DNA of 64,000 nucleotides, from NCBI RefSeq assembly GCF_964199755.1, contig NC_133896.1:84986215-85050214 (forward strand), written 5' to 3'. Source of the DNA: Larus michahellis. Taxonomy: Eukaryota > Chordata > Aves > Charadriiformes > Laridae. The position numbers and the translations under genes were made by a program. Below, in pieces: positions 58,176 to 64,000 of this stretch. The notes under the pieces were generated by a model. That model was not told the origin of the DNA, made no database searches, and saw nothing but the letters and a program-made list of their open reading frames with translations. Numbering within the stretch: the stretch's first letter is position 1; the number at the start of each line of letters is the position of its first letter.

Positions 58176-61100
58176 CTGACAAACAACTTATCAGCAGAGA
58201 ATTCTTGCTTTACATACCAAAATATATTTGCTATTTTGTATTGCTTCTTGGCTGATTTTATACTGCTTTCTAAGGCTGAAGAATGTCTTGATGAGAATAA
58301 ATGCTAATAGAAGCTAGTTTTAATTTAATGCATATTGGATCTAGTTAATTCTTTTGCTTTCTTCCACATTCTTTATTTTGAGTCAGTAATCATGCAAATG
58401 AAACCTAGCAAAAATATTTTTTAAAAAAATTCTTTGTAGAAATATTACCTTAATGCCAAAGACTAAAAAATAAATGGCAATAATGTAGCTATTGCTTTTT
58501 ATTATCCCACCACTGAGGTCTGATTTTGTTTTATCAAACATCTAAGCTCACATTTCTCTCCCACCTTTCTCTTTCCTTTTGCTACTACTTATTAAAGCTT
58601 TTCAGAATCTTGCGGTTGGAGGCATTGCTTGGTCATGGATCAGAAAATACCATCACTTTCTTAGTTTCATCTTGGTATCTCTCTCTTTCACTTTTTTCTA
58701 AATAAATCTTAACTTACAGAACTTCAATGGTTTAATTTTTAAACATTAGCTCCTTCTGTCCTAATCTTCAGCATATTTCCATCCTCTTTTGCCCGCTGAT
58801 GTACAGACCCTCCGATCGCTTTTAGACCTAACATGATATATTTGGGGCTGTTACCACTGATTCTCAGAAGTAGTACTCATAACTGAAACCTAGTAATGGA
58901 ATATACTGTAGTAATAACAAAAAATAAGTAGGATATTGCTCCTGCTGAAGTTCTCATTTGGCATAAATTAAAGCAAAACAATGATAAACTGTACTAAGTT
59001 TGGACAAAGCAGCTGGAGTTATTTCTGATAAAATGGCTTGCCTTTAGCTAATGGTATTTTACCTGTTAAACATTTGGCTGATAATTCAAAAGTCTTTTGA
59101 TTTACGCAGCGGACTTGAACTTTCACTAGTACTTTCAGAATGGCTATTGATAGTTTTATATTTATTGTGGTATTAGGCTGCCAGCCTAGAACTAAGCTTG
59201 TTGTAGTTTGGCTGTACTTGTTTTGTTTTATTTTGTTTTGTTCATTTGTTTGTTTGTATCCTTCTTGCCTCAGTGGTAAGCCAAACCGTACGTGAATTGA
59301 CTTAGACCAAATAGATTTAAGCGAAATCCGGAGTGGCGATTCACGGCCTTATGCTCCCAGTATTCTCCCAGAGCCTTAGACTTTGATAGTTTTGATCATA
59401 GGCTAGAAGTCCTAGCTTGAGTTTCGGTTTTACTTTGTCCATCTCTGCAAACAGTATTTCAGGGCGGGTAAGACTGCAGCCAGTGCGACGTCGGCAAGTT
59501 CTCAGAACCTTTGATAAGCAGGCTCCATCCACTAAGGCACTAAGCACAGCATGATATATTGATTTTCAGGCTCTCTGATGAGAAAGCATTTTGATCCCTC
59601 AAACATTGTAATGACATATTACTTTATGTCAGTACCCTAGGCTGGTAAGGGAGATGCTGGATCACAAAAATATAGGTAATAATATAGAATAAAGAGATAG
59701 AGTAAAAGGACTATGTCTAAAATGTTTTTCTCTCTTTTTATTTACCAAAGTGATATAAACAGGACCAAAAATGATTACAGTATAAAGGTAAATGGTTGGA
59801 AGTGCAGTATTTTGATTTGAGGGGGAGGGTTAGTTATCCCCTGGTTGTGCATTTTGAGCATATTTTAGAAAATGAGAAGCTTGTATTAAAATCTGAAGGT
59901 CAGAAATAATTTTTTGATAAAAGGATTTTTCCTGCTAAGGCTTGAAGTTAAAACCTCCTGAAAGAGAAACTGTGTCAATTGCTGGGAAAAAAAAAAATCC
60001 TCTAATGTTTCAGTTTCTGTTCTGCTATGGCTTGTACGAGTTCCTTAACTCAAATTCACATATATTTCAGCAAACTAAAGGAAAAAAGAACTGGAGTATG
60101 TCTTAAAAGTGATTCAAAACATAGACTTGGGAAAGACTTTAACCTTATCTCTGATGCTATTTAGGCATGTGTTTTGACACTTACCTTCCATGGATACGGA
60201 ATGACACCTGGGTCTTTTTCTCAGGACTGCTCTAAGTGGCTGTGTAGAGCCCCACAGACGGGGGGCTCCGTGCGTGGCAGGTACAAAAGGCATCCCCAGT
60301 GAAGCTGTCTCCTAGGGAGGCGAGCGCAGTGCTCCCCGTCATGTGCAAGGAGGAGATGTGCCACATGGCTTCTGAGCAGATCTGCTGGGTGGGGGGAACC
60401 AGGTGAGTCCAGAGCTGGAGCAGAGCAAGTGGAGCCAAGGACTGGGCAGACGTGACCTGGTGTGTTTCATGTTTTTCTGGGGCCATTTGTGGGGTCAGGT
60501 CCTTAAACGTTGGGAGAAATCCTTGGAGGCTGTGCAGCTGTTGGTCGTGCAGCACGGTGAGCTTCATTTTCTCTGGTTTTCTGTTTCTCCTCTCTGCTGG
60601 CTTTTCCCTCTAGTGCGGTGGCTCATCCAGCCTGACAAACCATTTCCTTGCTCTCTGGTTGAACTGGTCACAAGGAGACTCTTCTGCTCGCAAGGCTTTG
60701 CTGTATGCACATGTGGTTGCTTGTTGCAAAGGATGTTTAATTGACCTGGCAGTCAGTGTATGTCTGTCTGTACATCTCTTTGTGCTTGTGGTTTGAGATA
60801 GGACTGGTGGGGCTTCCTCAACTTGCCTCTTCCCTCAAAAGAAAAAAGTTGCCCCCATCTACTCCCCACAATGTCAGCTACCGCTACTGCTGCTGCTCTT
60901 CTCCATCCCCACCAGCAGCTGGATCATAGTCTCACACAGCCCCATGGTGGAGGCACCAAAGCTGAATGGTACATCTGCTGGTTTCAGTGTGGTCCCCACC
61001 TCATGGCCATGACTCTTGCCATTCTCACAGTTCTCCACTGCCTCCCACTTTATTTTCCCTTACTGCTACTTTGCTCCCACGGTTTGTCCCCCTTTCCCTT

Positions 61101-61729
61101 CCCCTTGTTTAGTTAAAAATTAGGAAGGCTTCCTTGCCTTTTGTATTTATTATTCATTTTTGAAGAAGTAGCTATATTTCAGCCGTGCTTTGTTTCCGCT
61201 GTTTTTCATGGGCAAATACCACCCGTCTGGCTGCCTCTTGGGAGTCTCTTATCTAGTGGGAAAGGGCAGTTGCTCAGAAGCACACCAGAAGTTCACAAAG
61301 GGGTGTCGAGCCATGCGAGGGGAGCTTTAAGCCACCCCTGCCTGAGGCTGGTCACAGCCCCACGCTGGTGAGTGCAGGCAGCGTTCCTTTGGGAAGAGGC
61401 TCGATGCCTGTAGGTTGGGTGGTGGCAGGAGGGCCGAGGAGGAGGCAAGGCGGGATGGTGAGTGTGTAGCTGTGCTGGCTGGAGAGGGATGCATCTGCAG
61501 CAGTGGTGGCGGGGTGGCTGCTCGCACCCGTGAGTGGCTTTGCAGGGCGCTGTCACCTCCTATGGAAGAGAGCAAAGGTTTGTACTTGGGCCATAGCGTT
61601 GGTTATCAGCAGCAGCTGAGCACAAGCTTCCCCGCAAAGGACGTGAGGGTAAAAGGGAGAGGGTAAGGGAGAAAAGGAGTGGTGTTGAGAAAGGTTTGGC
61701 GCTGCCTAGGAGTTTAATTTGTGATCTAA

Positions 61730-61905
61730 ATGTTGAAGTACAGTGTGTGCTGTTTAGCTTTGTAGATGACATCAGACTGGCAGTGACAGCAGCAACGTCA
61801 GAGGATATGATTCAAATTTGAAATGACCTTGATGAATTGGGAAAAACGCCCTGAAGACAACGGAGATGCTTAGGCTCAGTGCTGAGGTCGAAATAACGAG
61901 CTACA
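61730..61905 (+). mobile_element. relic of an old CR1 LINE
   Basis: TTTGTAGATGACATCAGACTGG resembles the CR1 segment around the FADDT motif (compare 32349-32372), and TGACCTTGATGAATTGGG resembles the following part. The match is short and degraded, so the assignment is tentative. The LTR at 61974 begins shortly after it. Confidence 0.4.
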
Positions 61906-61973
61906 CATCTTCAGGAGGGGAGCTGAGGTAAGGAGGCCTTGCAGTGGCTCATGGGGGAGAAAGAGTATGTGGC

Positions 61974-62995
61974 TGTCACGTCCCACTCAGTAAAGAGGGG
62001 GGGGTAAGTGGCTTCGGATTCGTAAATTCTCAACGGTGCGGACTAAGGTGAGGTAAATCTCAAGGTCCTTATAGAAACATTTATTAGCTTACCAAAATGG
62101 TTAGTATAGGTCTTAACAAGTCCACGAGAATTGGTTAGGTATATAACAAATTATGGCAAGTGGTGAGGTATGCATTGTGTGACTTAACAACAGGTGTAGG
62201 ACAACTTATGGCAAGCGGTGCTTAAGATTGTACTTAAGGTCGTTTCTTAACAACTCTAACCGTTACCTAGCAATTCTAAGAGAAAAGAGAAACTGAGGGA
62301 TAGAGAAAGGAAAAGATGGAGAAAAAGACAGAGATAAAGAGGTCACCGGTCCTGGTACCAGCGTCTTTTTCAGGGAATCTTCCCAGGCATAATCTTCTTT
62401 CTTGGAAAAGTCTTCCCAGGTACGGTCTTTCTTGAGAAGAATTTTCCCAGGCACAATCTTCTTTCTTGGGAAGAATCTTCCCAGGCACTATCTTCTTCTA
62501 TTGTTTCTTCTTTGTTACCCCCTAGGGGCACTTATTTTCCCCTTTTATGTTTGCTGAATTAGCATGGTCCACCCCCCTTGCTGAGGACAGCCTCGTCTCA
62601 GGTTTCTCCCTTCTCCCAGGGGACGTGTAGCATGATTTGGGTGCAGAGATGAGTGCCATAGTCATACATGTTTAGCATGATCTCTATAATCGTCATTAGC
62701 ATATGCGGGGTGTGCGCTTTCATATGCATTTCGCGGATAATGAAGCAAAGGTCACTCATCGGACACAATGGCCTTGAGAACTGAGAACTAGCAAGCTCAC
62801 CACACGAGTGGCAGAACTATCCTGTCTTCACAAGACAGTTCTCCCACACTTTCAGGCGCCAGAAGTGTTAGCCTTATCAGTTCTTTGAAGGCTAAGCCTG
62901 CATGATTTATTTCCTTGCGAGTGTTTGAGGCCTTCCACTGAAGGCTTGGAGGGCCTTCTGCCCCTCGTTGGGGAATTTACAGGGCGTCCCTTACA
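61974..62995 (-). mobile_element. probable solo LTR, about 1.0 kb, with internal repeats
   Basis: The unit begins TGTCACGTCCC and, read from the other end, TGTAAGGGACG, so both ends have the TGT...ACA form of an LTR. The flanks are GTGGC and GTGGA, a 5-bp target-site duplication with one mismatch. On the minus strand an AATAAA (about 62087-62092) lies about 110 bases from the 3' end, suited to an R-U5 position. No retroviral genes are present. A purine-rich run (about 62279-62341) and the repeat array at 62379-62508 lie within it. The family is not recognised. Confidence 0.6.
62379..62508 (-). repeat. degenerate array of about 33-bp repeats inside the LTR
   Basis: Four units start at 62379, 62412, 62443 and 62477, each beginning CTTCCCAGG or TTTCCCAGG, with a CTTTCTTG core and a GAAGAAT/GAAAAGT end. 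Spacings are 33, 31 and 34 bases. Two minus-strand frames stay open across the array and give a degenerate 11-residue repeat (PGKILPKKED, then WEDFSKKED). This is probably a consequence of the near-33 period rather than a gene. Confidence 0.8.
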
Positions 62996-63302
62996 GTGGA
63001 AAGGTAAGGACAGTGTTTAGTGACTCAGGGTAACCTGAACTGAAGGTAAGCACTGTGCTTAGCTTTCATCCTATTTTCAACATATTGTGACCCCACGAGC
63101 TTTATTATGAAGATAAGTGGGGTGGTAATAAACTAAGCATAAACTAAATCCCTTTCCAGGTGGTGTTGCACCATGGATCAGATTGTATCACAGAACTCAG
63201 TTTCATCAGTGTTTGTTAATTCTCACCATATAAAAATCTGACTGGATTTACAAAAGACAAACAGTTTTTTCCCCTCACAGCAAAGCAGAAACTTTAAGCC
63301 TC
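62996..63302. other. short unique stretch between LTR and CR1
   Basis: No gene or repeat recognised. It may be old CR1 sequence separated from 61730-61905 by the LTR insertion, but I cannot align it. Confidence 0.4.
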
Positions 63303-64000
63303 TGATCAGAGGCTTCAACAAGGCCAAATGCCGGGTCCTGCACTTGGGTCACAACAACCCCATGCAGCGCTACAGGATTGGGGCAGAGTGGCTCGAAAGC
63401 AGCCCGACAGAAAAGGACTTGGGAGTGTTGGTTGATAGCCAGCTGAATATGAGCCAGCAGTGTGCCCAGGTGGCCAAGAAGGCCAACAGCATCCTAGCCT
63501 GTATCAGGAATAGTGTGGTGAGCCGGACTAGGGAAGTGATCATCCCCCTGTACTTGGCACTGGTGAGGCCCCACCTCGAGTACTGCGTTCAGTTTTGGGC
63601 CCCTCGCTACAAGAGGGACATTGAGGTGTTGGAGCGTGTCCAGAGAAGGGCTACAAAGCTGGTGAGGGGTCTGGAGGACAAACCTTATGAAGAACGACTG
63701 AGGGAGCTGGGGTTGTTTAGCCTGGAGAAGAGGAGGCTGAGGGGAGACCTTATCACCCTCTACAACTACCTGAAAGGAGGTTGTAGAGAGATGGGGGCTG
63801 ACCTCTTCTCCCTGGTGACAAGTGATAGGACGAGGGGAAACGGGTTCAAGTTACGTCAGGGGAGGTTTAGATTAGATATTAGGAAACATTTCTTCACTGA
63901 AAGGGTTATTAAACATTGGAATAGGCTGCCCAGGGAGGTGGTGGATTCACCATCCCTGGAGGTGTTTAAAAAAAGGGTAGATGGGGCACTGAGGGACATG
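63303..64000 (+). mobile_element. CR1 LINE, cut by window edge
   Basis: Begins GCTTCAACAAGGCCAAATGC and continues through CTGCACTTGGGTCACAACAAC, CGGACTAGGGAAGTGATCAT, TACTGCGTTCAGTTTTGGGC, TTTAGCCTGGAGAAGAGGAG, ATCACCCTCTACAACTACCT and GGTTATTAAACATTGGAATA. The [11 protein letters not shown]-type wording differs from the LIAAFQYLKGA type in the copies at 8.8 and 32 kb, so this is another subfamily. Low visible divergence suggests a relatively recent copy. The 3' end is outside the window. Confidence 0.93.

Larger units (their letters stand above)
48569..61729. other. 13-kb gene-poor stretch
   Basis: Predominantly AT-rich with long homopolymer runs (poly-T 50887-50922, poly-A near 53443) and a short GT repeat (57963-57973). 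Three splice-bounded segments are listed separately (49452-49527, 56799-56864 and 57993-58175). No repeat family is recognised over most of it. It may be intergenic or one or more long introns. Confidence 0.5.

Overview
The window is vertebrate nuclear DNA and almost certainly avian. It carries at least twelve CR1 LINE fragments of several ages, many with the avian-type tail of ATTCTATG-like repeats. It also carries an LTR that reads as an avian ERVL-type solo LTR, and two CpG islands, each in front of a C2H2 zinc-finger gene with introns. I see no bacterial-type features, tRNA, rRNA or CRISPR array. The species cannot be told from the sequence. Most of the window is intergenic or intronic. 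Layout: (1) 1-9.9 kb holds old and young CR1 pieces and a pair of frame-compatible candidate exons (3761-3880 and 4222-4303, plus strand) that look like the 3' end of an unidentified gene whose other exons lie to the left. (2) 9.9-20 kb has no firm gene. It holds a perfect 40-bp tandem duplication, a diverged repeat pair and two minus-strand candidate exons. (3) 18.3-22.5 kb is zinc-finger gene 1 on the minus strand. Its terminal coding exon (20231-21231) encodes nine intact C2H2 fingers, with a CpG-island promoter at about 21.33-22.56 kb and likely 3' UTR running down to about 18.26 kb. No KRAB exon was found. (4) 22.6-33.3 kb holds a CR1 fragment, a probable solo LTR in the orientation of gene 1, a well-bounded ERVL-type solo LTR (30654-31276), and a 1.2-kb CR1 copy with a broken reverse transcriptase. 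(5) 33.4-41.2 kb is zinc-finger gene 2 on the plus strand: CpG island, then four coding exons (34868-34931, 36724-37383, 39455-39550, 39632-39936). All three splice junctions keep frame, giving a 374-residue protein with five fingers followed by a leucine/glutamine-rich helical tail. That tail is unusual, because finger arrays normally sit in the last exon. (6) 41.2-64 kb is AT-rich and gene-poor, with CR1 relics, a few splice-bounded open stretches of low confidence, a roughly 1-kb probable solo LTR (61974-62995) with an internal array of about 33-bp repeats, and a CR1 copy that runs off the right edge. The two zinc-finger genes point away from each other about 12 kb apart and both probably encode DNA-binding nuclear regulators. 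Their targets cannot be inferred with confidence. The most interesting item is gene 2, with its post-finger coding exons. The rest of the novelty lies in candidate exons that need transcript evidence and in LTRs near the gene 1 promoter.
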